Origin: LZORAL124-50-18 sp051208045
GTDB lineage: Bacteria > Pseudomonadota > Gammaproteobacteria > Pseudomonadales > Oleiphilaceae
Direction: 5' to 3'
Assembly (NCBI GenBank): GCA_051208045.1
Contig: JBPJFY010000006.1
Span: 186,001-250,000 of the forward strand
DNA length: 64,000 bases
The first letter of the stretch is position 1; each line of letters starts with the position of its first letter. Shown here one piece after another: positions 8,870 through 18,093 of this stretch. The notes under the pieces were generated by a model that searched no databases, had not been told where the DNA came from, and was given only the letters and a program-made list of their open reading frames with translations. The translations under genes and the position numbers were made by a program.

Positions 8870-10351
8870 ATGGCAAAAAAAGTACTGTTTCTGGCATCAG
8901 AGAAAGAAGGCCTGGTCAAAACAGGGGGGCTGGCGGATGTGGTCCGGGCGTTACCTGCCCACCTGAAAAAGCAGGGCCTGGATGTGCGCGTGATGATTCC
9001 CTGCTATCGCGATCTGCTGGCGCAGAACTTTCCCATGCGTTTGCCAGCCCTGTCAGTGAGTCTGAATGGTCAGGAAACCTTTGGCTGTGCCGTGCGCCAA
9101 ACCCTCGTCGATGACGTTCAGGTTTACCTGCTTGAGCACAATGTGTTTTATGATCGTGGCGGGCTGTATCAGGAAGGGGGCTACTCCTACGAAGATAACG
9201 CTTTGCGCTTCGCGTTGCTGTGTAAAGCGGCAATCGGTACGTGCGAAGCGTTGGACTGGTACCCGGATGTACTGCATTGCAACGACTGGCAAACGGCCAT
9301 CTCCCCGTATTATCTGCGCCAGCAAGCCACCCATCATGCGGCTTTTCGCAAAACGCGCAGTGTCATCACGATTCACAACGGCCTGTTCCAGGGCCATGCG
9401 CCATTTGATCTGAAAGCGCGCCTGGGCATCACGGATCATTACTTTGTGCCGGAAATCTTTGAAGACTACGGGCGGATCAATTTGTTGAAAGGCGGCATCG
9501 CGCTCGCAGATGCGGTCACGACCGTGAGCCCGGGGTATCGGGATGAGCTGTTGGTGCCGGAGACCAGTCACGGGCTTTGGCAGAGTTATGCCGCGAAAGG
9601 GGATCAGTTCGTCGGTATTCTCAACGGGTGTGATTATGGGCAGTGGAACCCGGAAACCGATCCGGTGTTGCCTGCCAACTTTTCCGACAGGGACCGCAGT
9701 GGCAAAGCACGGTGTAAAGATGCGCTGCAACGCTCTCAGTGGCTTCAGCCAACCCCTGCGGTGCCGTTACTGGGCATGGTCAGCCGACTCTCGGAGCAGA
9801 AAGGATTTCACTACCTCGTGCCGGCGCTGACACGCTATCTGCACATGGCGCAATCCGAGTCCGCAATCCGGCCCGTGCAAGTAGTGGTACTGGGGGATGG
9901 TGACCAATCCATCGCGACTCAGCTGCAAGCCTTGGTTGAGCAGTTTCCGGGCACCTTCAGCTTCACGCAAGGATATAACGATGCACTCTCCCATCAGATT
10001 GAAGCGGGCATCGATTTCTTTTTGATGCCTTCGTCCTTTGAGCCCTGCGGACTCAACCAGATTTACAGCTTGCGCTATGGCTCTCTCCCCATCGTGCGGG
10101 CAACCGGTGGCCTGCGTGATACCGTGACCGGGCTGACGCCGGACTATGCGAATTCAAGCGCTGCCACGGGTATCTCTTTTGATGAACGTAGTGAAGAAGC
10201 CTGCTTCAATGCCATCGTGCGGGCCGTGAATCTGTGGTACGACGCCCCGGAACTGTATCAGGCCATTCAGGTGCGGGCGATGCAGCAGGATTTCTCCTGG
10301 TTCGGGCCTGCGGCGCAGTTCCTGCAGCTCTATCAGGGGCTGATGGCCTAA
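8870..10351 (+). CDS. glgA: Glycogen synthase (ADP-glucose)
   Basis: GT5 glycosyltransferase that elongates alpha-1,4-glucan from ADP-glucose; cytosolic. 493 residues, the usual length for the bacterial enzyme. The N-terminal KTGGLADV motif (residues 17-24) binds the nucleotide sugar; GMVSRLSEQKG and the late SSFEPCGLNQIYSLRYG segment carry catalytic-site residues. ATG at 8870. It is divergent from glgP. No glgB or glgC is seen in the window, so those steps must be encoded elsewhere. Confidence 0.96.
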   Translation: MAKKVLFLASEKEGLVKTGGLADVVRALPAHLKKQGLDVRVMIPCYRDLLAQNFPMRLPALSVSLNGQETFGCAVRQTLVDDVQVYLLEHNVFYDRGGLYQEGGYSYEDNALRFALLCKAAIGTCEALDWYPDVLHCNDWQTAISPYYLRQQATHHAAFRKTRSVITIHNGLFQGHAPFDLKARLGITDHYFVPEIFEDYGRINLLKGGIALADAVTTVSPGYRDELLVPETSHGLWQSYAAKGDQFVGILNGCDYGQWNPETDPVLPANFSDRDRSGKARCKDALQRSQWLQPTPAVPLLGMVSRLSEQKGFHYLVPALTRYLHMAQSESAIRPVQVVVLGDGDQSIATQLQALVEQFPGTFSFTQGYNDALSHQIEAGIDFFLMPSSFEPCGLNQIYSLRYGSLPIVRATGGLRDTVTGLTPDYANSSAATGISFDERSEEACFNAIVRAVNLWYDAPELYQAIQVRAMQQDFSWFGPAAQFLQLYQGLMA

Positions 10352-10378
10352 ACTTTCTGTCGAGCGAACTACTCCCCC

Positions 10379-10405
10379 TCCCCCCCTCCTGTAAAAACGG
10401 GGGGA
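10379..10405 (+). terminator. GC-rich hairpin after glgA
   Basis: A C-rich run (T then seven C, 10379-10386) pairs with GGGGGGA at 10399-10405 around an A-rich loop. There is no T run after it, so it may be a transcript-stabilising or partial terminator hairpin between glgA and the following ATPase gene rather than a classical terminator. Confidence 0.3.
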
Positions 10406-10498
10406 GGAGGATGCGAGGCGGTTCCCGTTCTGTGAAGATGTTCCCGAATAAGAACAATCAGGAAACCACCGGGTTTCCGCATCATTCGAGACAGTGGC

Positions 10499-11611
10499 AT
10501 GGCAGGTGTAAAACTTCGAAACGTATGCAAATCCTATGGCACGGTATCCGTGTCGCGGGACATTAATCTGGATATCGATCAAGGCGAATTTGTTGTGTTT
10601 GTCGGTCCTTCGGGCTGTGGCAAATCCACCTTGCTGCGGATGATTGCCGGCTTGGAAGAGATCACCTCGGGGGATCTGCACATCGGTGAAGAGCGCATGA
10701 ACGATGTGCCGCCGATGGATCGATCCGTCGGCATGGTATTCCAGTCCTATGCACTGTATCCGCACATGAACGTCGCCGAAAACATGGCGTTCGGATTAAA
10801 GCTCGCGAAAAAGCCCAAGCATGAAATTGCCCAGCGTGTGGAAGGGGTGGCGAAAATCCTGCAACTGGAAAAGCTTCTGGAGCGAAAGCCTAAAGATCTT
10901 TCCGGGGGGCAGCGTCAGCGGGTCGCCATCGGCCGAACCATGGTGCGTGAACCGGAAGTATTCCTGTTTGATGAACCCTTGTCGAACCTGGATGCCGCAT
11001 TGCGCGTGCAAATGCGGATGGAAATCTCCAAGCTGCACAAAAAACTTCAGGCCACGATGATTTACGTAACCCACGATCAGGTGGAAGCCATGACCATGGC
11101 CGACAAAATTGTCGCGCTGGATGAGGGCTTTATTTCTCAAGTCGGTCGGCCGATGGAGCTGTATCACTACCCCGCGAACCAATTTGTCGCGGGATTCATC
11201 GGTTCTCCGAAGATGAATTTTATTGCCTGTACCGTGCTCACGGCCTCCAGTCAGAACGTTACCGTACAACTCCCCGGCCAGGCCAACCTCACCATCCCGG
11301 TGAACGGGCATGGCTTGCACCCCGGTGATACCGTGTCGCTGGGCATTCGCCCGGAGCATTTCGAAGCGGCAGATCAGGCAGCCTATCAACTGGATGGTAC
11401 GGTGGCCGTTGTGGAGCGCTTGGGCTACCAGACATTGGCTTATATCGATATCGAAGGGTACGAGGATGCGTTGCGCTACCGCACCGACGGTAACCACCCC
11501 ATTTATGAGCATGAAGCCATTAAATTGGGCGTTAACCCCAACCGGTGCCACCTGTTCAAGGAAGACGGCACCGCCTGCTCGCGGTTGTATCAAGAGCCTT
11601 GTTTTGAGTGA
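10499..11611 (+). CDS. Sugar ABC transporter ATP-binding protein, MalK/UgpC type
   Basis: ATPase subunit of a CUT1 sugar importer; 370 residues. Walker A GPSGCGKST (about residues 37-45), Q-loop VFQSYALYPHM, signature LSGGQRQRVAIGR and Walker B VFLFDEPLSNLDA are all intact. The C-terminal third has the OB-like regulatory domain typical of MalK/UgpC (LGIRPEHF). No permease or binding-protein gene is adjacent, so it may be a shared ATPase like MsmK/MsiK, working with sugar permeases elsewhere. Its place beside glgA fits uptake of maltodextrins or other glucosides; the substrate cannot be read from the sequence. Confidence 0.9.
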   Translation: MAGVKLRNVCKSYGTVSVSRDINLDIDQGEFVVFVGPSGCGKSTLLRMIAGLEEITSGDLHIGEERMNDVPPMDRSVGMVFQSYALYPHMNVAENMAFGLKLAKKPKHEIAQRVEGVAKILQLEKLLERKPKDLSGGQRQRVAIGRTMVREPEVFLFDEPLSNLDAALRVQMRMEISKLHKKLQATMIYVTHDQVEAMTMADKIVALDEGFISQVGRPMELYHYPANQFVAGFIGSPKMNFIACTVLTASSQNVTVQLPGQANLTIPVNGHGLHPGDTVSLGIRPEHFEAADQAAYQLDGTVAVVERLGYQTLAYIDIEGYEDALRYRTDGNHPIYEHEAIKLGVNPNRCHLFKEDGTACSRLYQEPCFE

Positions 11612-11663
11612 ACGGTTCCGACGCCAGCGTTAGGCGCTGCTGACATTTCTTCCCAAACCAGCC

Positions 11664-11695
11664 CTTAAGGCAATCTTAATATCCTCTGATATAGT
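11664..11695 (+). promoter_or_regulatory. Direct-repeat response-regulator box and -10 before the regulator gene
   Basis: CTTAAGGCAATCTTAATATCC (11664-11684) holds CTTAA twice with an 11-bp period, the helical spacing used by OmpR/PhoB-family regulators. A TATAGT -10-like hexamer at 11690-11695 follows after five bases and no good -35 is seen, as in activator-dependent promoters. A near-copy lies before the RND operon at 13699. Confidence 0.6.
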
Positions 11696-11728
11696 GTAGA
11701 AAGACGACGGGTATTGCGGGATGGCTTG

Positions 11729-12403
11729 ATGCGGATTTTACTGGTTGAGGACGATGCCGAACTGGCCGCCTCCATGGCTGAGTTTCTTGAACTTCAGGGG
11801 GCGGAGTGTGATTTTGCCTACCACGGCCAGGCCGGGGTAGAGCTTGCGCGCACCGGGGCTTTCGAGGTGATCCTGCTGGACGTGATGTTGCCCAAGCTGG
11901 ATGGATTTGACGTGTGCAAAGCATTACGGCAGAGCGGGCTCTCCACCCCCGTACTGATGTTGACGGCCATGGGCACCACCGAAGACCAGCTCAACGGATT
12001 TCGCGTGGGCGTGGATGATTTCGTCGTGAAGCCCTGCCCGATGCCGTTATTGTGGGAGCGCATCAAAGCCTTGCATCGCCGCTCGATGAATCAGCTGGCG
12101 CTCAAACAACTCGGGCCTTTGCACATCAATATTGAAAGCCGACAGCTTGAACGGGCAGGTCAGGCCATCGCATTAACCCCCACCGGGTGGAAAATTCTCG
12201 AAATACTCCTGTCTCAAAGCCCCAAAGTGGTTTCCCGCACGGAGATCGAGCGCTTTGTCTGGCCGGATGAAGAACCTGATCCCGGCCGGCTGAACGTCCA
12301 TCTTCATGCACTGCGCAAAGCACTGGATGCCCCTTTCGAGTTTGCCCTGGTCAAGACGGTGACCGGGCTGGGCGTCTGCATTTCCGCCGAGAACCGGGGC
12401 TGA
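11729..12403 (+). CDS. OmpR-family response regulator
   Basis: Two-domain transcription regulator of 224 residues. The receiver domain has the acidic pair in VEDD (7-9), phospho-acceptor Asp51 (LLDVMLP), LTA near 78-80 and Lys101 in VVKP. The C-terminal half is a winged-helix DNA-binding domain (LTPTGWKILEILLSQ). The ATG at 11729 starts exactly at the receiver domain; an upstream TTG at 11714 is less likely. The kinase gene follows three bases later and an RND pump follows that, so it most likely controls the pump and itself through the repeated box (inference). Confidence 0.93.
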   Translation: MRILLVEDDAELAASMAEFLELQGAECDFAYHGQAGVELARTGAFEVILLDVMLPKLDGFDVCKALRQSGLSTPVLMLTAMGTTEDQLNGFRVGVDDFVVKPCPMPLLWERIKALHRRSMNQLALKQLGPLHINIESRQLERAGQAIALTPTGWKILEILLSQSPKVVSRTEIERFVWPDEEPDPGRLNVHLHALRKALDAPFEFALVKTVTGLGVCISAENRG

Positions 12404-12406
12404 CGG

Positions 12407-13714
12407 ATGGCGAGTGCGCAGCCAAAAACCCTCGCACAACAACTGCGCGGACAGTTGATTCTGGTCGCCATCGCCTTTGGACTGGCAATCGTCGTAAGTA
12501 TCAGCTTTATCACCTGGCGTTCCGTCGAATTTGCCGCCGACAACCTGCTGAAAATGGAAGCCACGGCCGTTGAGCAGCACCTGCGCACGCAGCCGGATTA
12601 TCCGCTCCCGGCAACGAAGGAATTGAGCGTGTACCTGGATTGGCGCGCCGTGCCTGCGCACATTTCAACCTTGTTTACTCAGGAAGAAGTGCAGCGCAAT
12701 CAGGTGTACGAGCGGGAAGTTGCCAGCGAGGGCGGCACGCTGGAATATGTTTCCCTGATGCATTACGAGGGTCAGGCGGGCACGAATTTCTATGTGGTGA
12801 GCCTGTACGATTCTGCACAGACCGATGCGCTGATAGAACGGGTGATCCGATACATGCTGAGCGATGCGCTGTGGCTTTTGTTATTCGTGTACGCGGCCTT
12901 GCTCCTGCTGGTGTTCTGGTTGCTGAGAAAAACCAATGAGCCGATGGCGCTGCTCAGTCAATGGGCCAATGAGTTGAAACAGGATGATCACCTGGCCCGT
13001 AAGGATTTTCCCATTCTGGAGTTAAATCAGCTGGCGGCGCAGCTTAAGGTGGGGGTGGATCGCATTACCGAATACAATTTGCGGGAGCAGCAATTCCTGA
13101 AGCATGCCAGCCACGAAATGCGTACGCCGCTGGCGACGATTCAGGCCTGCCTGGACACGCTGGACTATCAATTGACCGGGCCGGAAAGTAAAACGGTGAA
13201 GCGCGCGCTGAAGGCCAGTGCCACGATGCGTCGGTTATCGCTGGCTTTACTGTGGTTGGCGCGAGAGTCTGAGAAGCAGATCGAGCGGGCGACGATTCAT
13301 CTCCCCACCTTCGTGGGTGAACAAATCGAGGAGCATCGCTACCTGCTTCAAAACCGGCCGGTGGAAATTCGAGCAGAGGTGCTGGACGCGGATTTGGCGA
13401 TTGAGGTGGAGTTGTTCCAGATCGTGCTGGCGAATTTGTTGCGTAACGCCTGTCAATGCACCTTGAGTGGCGTGATCGAGGTGTGCGTGAGTGCGCAGTC
13501 TCTGGTGATTCGAAATCCCGTTGAACCTGCGCCCGACGCGCTGACGGACTATCAGAGCTTTGGCTTGGGTTTGCAGCTGGTCACGCGCATCTGTGATAAA
13601 GTGGGCTGGCACTTCTCCTATCAAGACGTGGAAGGGGGTATTGAAGTCACCCTCAACTGGGCTGGGAATGTGCCCGGCGAGCCCACTGACGCAGCCACCT
13701 TAAGATTGTCTTAA
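12407..13714 (+). CDS. Sensor histidine kinase
   Basis: Inner-membrane kinase of 435 residues, partner of the preceding regulator. Transmembrane segments near residues 16-36 and 150-173 enclose a periplasmic domain of about 110 residues. The phospho-acceptor is His236 in HASHEMRTPLATI. N-box IVLANLLRNACQCT and G-box FGLGLQLVTRI form the ATPase site, which is short. The stop codon lies inside the second regulator box (13699-13719), so the coding end and the RND promoter overlap. Confidence 0.93.
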   Translation: MASAQPKTLAQQLRGQLILVAIAFGLAIVVSISFITWRSVEFAADNLLKMEATAVEQHLRTQPDYPLPATKELSVYLDWRAVPAHISTLFTQEEVQRNQVYEREVASEGGTLEYVSLMHYEGQAGTNFYVVSLYDSAQTDALIERVIRYMLSDALWLLLFVYAALLLLVFWLLRKTNEPMALLSQWANELKQDDHLARKDFPILELNQLAAQLKVGVDRITEYNLREQQFLKHASHEMRTPLATIQACLDTLDYQLTGPESKTVKRALKASATMRRLSLALLWLARESEKQIERATIHLPTFVGEQIEEHRYLLQNRPVEIRAEVLDADLAIEVELFQIVLANLLRNACQCTLSGVIEVCVSAQSLVIRNPVEPAPDALTDYQSFGLGLQLVTRICDKVGWHFSYQDVEGGIEVTLNWAGNVPGEPTDAATLRLS

Positions 13715-13732
13715 TACCCTTTCCCGTAATGT
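13699..13732 (+). promoter_or_regulatory. Second direct-repeat box and -10 before the RND operon
   Basis: CTTAAGATTGTCTTAATACC begins at 13699 and matches the box at 11664 at 17 of 21 positions, keeping both CTTAA half-sites 11 bp apart. TAATGT at 13727-13732 is a possible -10, seven bases downstream. The box overlaps the end of the kinase gene and lies about 50 bp before the membrane fusion protein. Confidence 0.6.
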
Positions 13733-13767
13733 GGTACCCCTGAATCGTTCACAGAGGTGCCACACGC

Positions 13768-14910
13768 ATGAAAACAGGATTTAAACGCTTTCTTTTTCTC
13801 TCTCACGCCTTGATTGGGTTGGTTGTGGTGCTGATCTTCGTGGATGAGAGCCACTATGCCCCTGTTGATGCGCCGAGCGAGCGTTTGTCCCCCAGCTTGC
13901 CAGTGGTGTCGTATATCCCGGTTTCCGCCGGGCAGGCCGCACTTTCCATTCCGGTATTCGGTGAGCTGCAGCCCAAATGGCATGTGCAGATCAAGTCGCA
14001 GGTGAGTGGGCAGGTGCTGCGTCTGGCGCCGGAGGTTGAAGCCGGGGCACGTGTTCAATTCGGCGACCTGCTGGCGGAAATTGACCCGACGCGGTACCAG
14101 GCCCAGGTGGATCAGGCGGCACTTGCGCTGGCACAAGCGGAGTTGGAGCTCCTGCAAGCGAAACATCAAACGCGGCTGGCACAGGCTGATTGGCGACGTT
14201 CGGGGATGGCAACGGAACCCTCGGACTTAACGTTGTTCAAGCCGCAGCTGGCCATCGCAGAACGGGCGGTGCAGAGCGCACAGTCGCACTACCGTCTGGC
14301 CCGGAAGTTCCTCAATGATACCTCAATCAGAGCGCCTTTCTCCGGGGTGATTGTCGCGCGCACCTTGAGTCAGGGGCAGATTGTGATGGAAGGCGACATT
14401 CTTTTTGATCTGGTGGATGACCAATCGCTGACCCTTGAGGTGGCGTTAGGTGAAAAGCAATGGTCGGATCTGGCACCGGACTGGCAAGGCCAGCGGGTTG
14501 ATCTGTTGTCTTCGGAAAAAAGGCCACTTGCCCGAGCACGCCTGGCCCGGGGCGGGCATGTGATGAATACCGACAGCCGCCAGTTCAGTCTGTTTCTGGA
14601 GGTGGCTTCAGAGCAGCGTTCAGAGGCTCGTGTGGGGCAGTTTGTGCATTTGGCATTGCCCGGAAAATCGCTCTCCAATGTGCTGAATGTGCCGGAAAGT
14701 GCCTTCACGCAGGACGGCACGGTCTGGTACATCGATGCGCAGGATGTGCTGCGGGAGTATACCCCGGACATCGCGCACTCCATCGCCGGGCGGGTACTGG
14801 TTGCCGCGCCTTCCCCGATGCCCGCTACGCATGTCTGGCGCATCGCCACGCGCCCGTTGTCGTTTTTTCTGGCGGGGAAACCCGTGGCACCCTCACAAGT
14901 AACGCAATAA
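13768..14910 (+). CDS. RND efflux periplasmic adaptor (membrane fusion protein)
   Basis: 380-residue adaptor linking an RND pump to the outer-membrane channel. A membrane anchor lies at about residues 8-26. The lipoyl half (IKSQVSGQVLRL ... GARVQFGDLLAEID) is followed by a helical hairpin (AALALAQAELELLQAKHQ) and the second lipoyl half (IRAPFSGVIVARTLSQGQIV), then beta-barrel regions. The pump gene starts 22 bp downstream, and the two-component genes lie immediately upstream, making a regulator-sensor-adaptor-pump cassette. The substrate is unknown. Confidence 0.93.
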   Translation: MKTGFKRFLFLSHALIGLVVVLIFVDESHYAPVDAPSERLSPSLPVVSYIPVSAGQAALSIPVFGELQPKWHVQIKSQVSGQVLRLAPEVEAGARVQFGDLLAEIDPTRYQAQVDQAALALAQAELELLQAKHQTRLAQADWRRSGMATEPSDLTLFKPQLAIAERAVQSAQSHYRLARKFLNDTSIRAPFSGVIVARTLSQGQIVMEGDILFDLVDDQSLTLEVALGEKQWSDLAPDWQGQRVDLLSSEKRPLARARLARGGHVMNTDSRQFSLFLEVASEQRSEARVGQFVHLALPGKSLSNVLNVPESAFTQDGTVWYIDAQDVLREYTPDIAHSIAGRVLVAAPSPMPATHVWRIATRPLSFFLAGKPVAPSQVTQ

Positions 14911-14931
14911 GCATCCCAAGAGGTCGGTAGT

Positions 14932-17900
14932 ATGCATGGTTTAACACAGTGGTTTATTCGTAATCCCGTTGCAGCAAATCTCATGATGGTGCTGATTCTG
15001 GTGGCTGGCTGGTTAACGGTGTCCTCCATCCGTATTGAAGGGTTTCCGAAGTTGCCTGCGGACGCGCTTGAAATCACCACGTTGTATTCCCGAGCGCATG
15101 TTGAGCAGGTGGATCAGCAGGTGACGCGAAAGATTGAAAAAGCATTGGAGGGGCTGGCCGGCATCAAAAAGGTGACCTCTGTGTCGACGGAAGGGCTGTC
15201 CTCGGTTACGGTTCAGCGTGTCGAAGGGTACCCTCTGGAACGCCTGTCGGATGATATTCGCGCTCGGCTGGATGCAATCTACGGGCTGCCGGTGCGGGCA
15301 GAAAAGCCCATTATTACGCGCAACGATTTTGATCTGGCCGCCCTGATCGTCCAACTCTATGGTGATACCGACGCGGAAACCCTGCAGGCGGTTGCGACTC
15401 AGGTGCGCGAAACGCTGTTGAGCTTACCGGAGATTTCCAAACTGAAGACCTGGGGACGCAGGCAGGCGGAAGTGCGTATTGAACTGGATGCGCAGCACAT
15501 GCTCGCCTTTGGGCTCTCATCCGAAGATATTGTGCACGCCATGCAGGCCGCCTCTTTCGAAGATGTTTCTGGTGAACTGGACACGCAAGGCGGAAAGATC
15601 ACGGTCAGAGCCCACCAGCAACGTGATCAAAAACGCGAGATGGAATTGATCCCCCTGCGTGCGTTGCCCAATGGGCGGCAGATTCTGCTGAAAGATGTAG
15701 CGCGCGTCGTGGATGACTTTGAAGACGATGGATCGATGGTGCGTTTTAATGGCCTGCCGGGCATCGGCATGGAAGTGCTGATCGGGCGGGACGAGAATCT
15801 GCTGGAAATTGCCGATGCGGTAAAGACCGCAATGAAAGCACTGAAACCTCAGTTGCCGGCGGGCATTGAGCTGGTATCCTGGGCGGACAGCAGTCACTAC
15901 ATTTCTGAGCGCTTATCGCTGCTGAAAGACAACGCCCTGCAAGGTTTACTGCTCGTGTTTGTGTTGCTTGCAGTGTTCCTGAATATCAAGCTGGCCTTCT
16001 GGGTGGCCATGGGAATTCCCGTGTCCATTGCAGGCGCATTGGCGCTGATGGGGTCCGATTGGATCGGTTATTCGCTCAACGACATTACCACCTTCGGTCT
16101 GATTATCGCCCTGGGTATTCTGGTGGATGATGCCGTGGTGGTGGGTGAGAGTGTGTTCGAAGAGCGCACCCATACCCAGGACGCCGAAAAAGGCACTGCG
16201 CTGGGGGTGAAAAAAGTGGCCACGGCCACAATTTATGGCGTGTTGACCACCATTGCCGCTTTTTTCCCGATGCTTCTCATCGACAACGCCATGGGCAAGA
16301 TCCTTGCGAGCTTTGCCGGGGTGGTGATTCTGACGCTGATTTTCTCATTGCTGGAAAGCAAATTTATTTTACCTGCGCATTTGGCTGCAATCTCACTCAA
16401 TCGCTCGTCCGGCGCGCGCCCTGAGCGTTCCGCCTGGGGGTGGCTGGCTGCGCTGGGTCGGTGGGTGCAAAGGGCAGCTCAGGGTGCGCTGGATTGGGTC
16501 AGGTTTCGCTGCTATGCCCCGACGCTTCGATTCTGTCTGCATCACCGGTACGCGGTACTCGTGCTGTTTCTTTCACTGGCGGTGCTGGGGCTGGGATTGA
16601 TCGGCAAAGGCGCGATCCGCACCGTTTTCTTCCCCGACATTCCGGGGCAAATTGTCTCGGTGCAGGTGGAGATGGACCCGCGCGCCCCGCTTGCCCTCAC
16701 GCGGAAAAACGCGCTCCAGATAGAAGGGGCGGTCGCGCAATTGAATGCTTCCTGGCAAAAGACATTTGGTTTCGAAGCGCCACCCATTCAGCAGGTGCTC
16801 AACGTGGTGACGGATGCCTCGGCGATTGAGATGTATGCGGAGCTGAGTCTGCCGCAGCAGCGCACCGAGTTGAGCGCGCGTGATATTGCCGCGCAATGGC
16901 GGGAAGCCAGTGGCTCTCTGGAGGGTGTGAGTGAGCTGGTGTTCAGTGCCAGTGAAGAAGCCGGGGGCGGGTTTGCGGTTCAGCTCTTCAGCAAAAACGA
17001 TCAGGCAATGCGGGAAGCGAGCCAACAGATCGTGGATTTCCTTCAGCAACAACCGGGCCTGAGCAATGTGCGCCAGTCTCTGAAGCCCGGGCAACCGGAG
17101 ATCAAACTGCAATTGAAAGATGCGGCACGGCAGCAGGGGTTTACCGACCAGCTGCTGGCAGCGCAGGTCGGCGAACGTTTCGGTGGCAGCGAAGCCTACC
17201 GCATTCAGCGGGGGACCGAAGAGGTGAAGGTGATCGTGAAAGGCGCGCCGGGATCGCGGAATGAAATCACGGATCTTGGTCAGTTGCGTGTGAAGAACGA
17301 TCAAGGTATCTGGTTTCCCGTGGTCGAGATTGCGCACTTAACCCACACGTATCAAACCAGCTACGTGGCGCGCCGGGATGGCAAACGCGTGAACACGATC
17401 TATGTCAGTGTGGATAAGGCCATCATTTCCCCCTCCGAGCTGGGCAGCATGCTTTTCGCCGAGGTGGTGCCTGGGGTGTCTGCCGCATACCCAGACGTGG
17501 AGATCAAAGCCGCAGGCGAGCTGGAGGAGATTTTCTCGATTAAAGGGAGTTTGATCAAAGCGCTCATCTTCACTTGCCTGTTGATTTATGTGTTGTTGGC
17601 TGTGCCGTTGAAGTCCTATGTCCAGCCCTTGGTGATTATGTCGGTGGTGCCGTTTGGTTTTATTGGTGCGGCGTTTGGCCACTTGATCATGGGGGTACCA
17701 CTCAGCCTCCTGTCGTTCTTTGGCATGCTGGCGCTGGCCGGTGTGGTCGTTAACGACTCGCTGGTGATGCTCTCACGCTACAACCAGTCTCGGGAAAGCG
17801 GGCTATCCGCGCACGATGCCCTGATGGATTCAGGCGTGGGCCGGTTCAAAGCCATTTTTCTGACGACCACCACCACAGTCGCGGGCTTAACGCCACTAAT

Positions 17901-18093
17901 GCTGGAAACCTCTGAACAAGCCCAGTACCTGATTCCTGCTGCGATTTCCCTGGCCTTTGGAGAGATTTTTGCCACGGCAATTACGCTGGTGTTGATTCCC
18001 TTGTTGATTGCGGTGGGTCTGGACGTTAAACAGTTGGTGGTCAGGCCTGCTCAGGACTGCGGTGCCGGGCAGGCGGTTTCTACACCAAAGTAG
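14932..18093 (+). CDS. RND efflux permease, HAE-1-like
   Basis: Proton-driven inner-membrane pump of 1053 residues, with the AcrB-type duplicated 6+6 membrane layout. GLIIALGILVDDAVVVGESV in TM4 carries the proton-relay aspartates; GMLALAGVVVNDSLVM is the matching TM10 segment. Two large periplasmic loops follow TM1 and TM7. The start sequence (LTQWFIRNPVAANLMMVLIL) is typical of the divergent HAE-1 branch rather than AcrB itself. The last 43 bases overlap the convergent hydrolase gene at 18051. Forms a tripartite pump with the upstream adaptor; no outer-membrane factor gene is nearby. Confidence 0.94.
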   Translation: MHGLTQWFIRNPVAANLMMVLILVAGWLTVSSIRIEGFPKLPADALEITTLYSRAHVEQVDQQVTRKIEKALEGLAGIKKVTSVSTEGLSSVTVQRVEGYPLERLSDDIRARLDAIYGLPVRAEKPIITRNDFDLAALIVQLYGDTDAETLQAVATQVRETLLSLPEISKLKTWGRRQAEVRIELDAQHMLAFGLSSEDIVHAMQAASFEDVSGELDTQGGKITVRAHQQRDQKREMELIPLRALPNGRQILLKDVARVVDDFEDDGSMVRFNGLPGIGMEVLIGRDENLLEIADAVKTAMKALKPQLPAGIELVSWADSSHYISERLSLLKDNALQGLLLVFVLLAVFLNIKLAFWVAMGIPVSIAGALALMGSDWIGYSLNDITTFGLIIALGILVDDAVVVGESVFEERTHTQDAEKGTALGVKKVATATIYGVLTTIAAFFPMLLIDNAMGKILASFAGVVILTLIFSLLESKFILPAHLAAISLNRSSGARPERSAWGWLAALGRWVQRAAQGALDWVRFRCYAPTLRFCLHHRYAVLVLFLSLAVLGLGLIGKGAIRTVFFPDIPGQIVSVQVEMDPRAPLALTRKNALQIEGAVAQLNASWQKTFGFEAPPIQQVLNVVTDASAIEMYAELSLPQQRTELSARDIAAQWREASGSLEGVSELVFSASEEAGGGFAVQLFSKNDQAMREASQQIVDFLQQQPGLSNVRQSLKPGQPEIKLQLKDAARQQGFTDQLLAAQVGERFGGSEAYRIQRGTEEVKVIVKGAPGSRNEITDLGQLRVKNDQGIWFPVVEIAHLTHTYQTSYVARRDGKRVNTIYVSVDKAIISPSELGSMLFAEVVPGVSAAYPDVEIKAAGELEEIFSIKGSLIKALIFTCLLIYVLLAVPLKSYVQPLVIMSVVPFGFIGAAFGHLIMGVPLSLLSFFGMLALAGVVVNDSLVMLSRYNQSRESGLSAHDALMDSGVGRFKAIFLTTTTTVAGLTPLMLETSEQAQYLIPAAISLAFGEIFATAITLVLIPLLIAVGLDVKQLVVRPAQDCGAGQAVSTPK

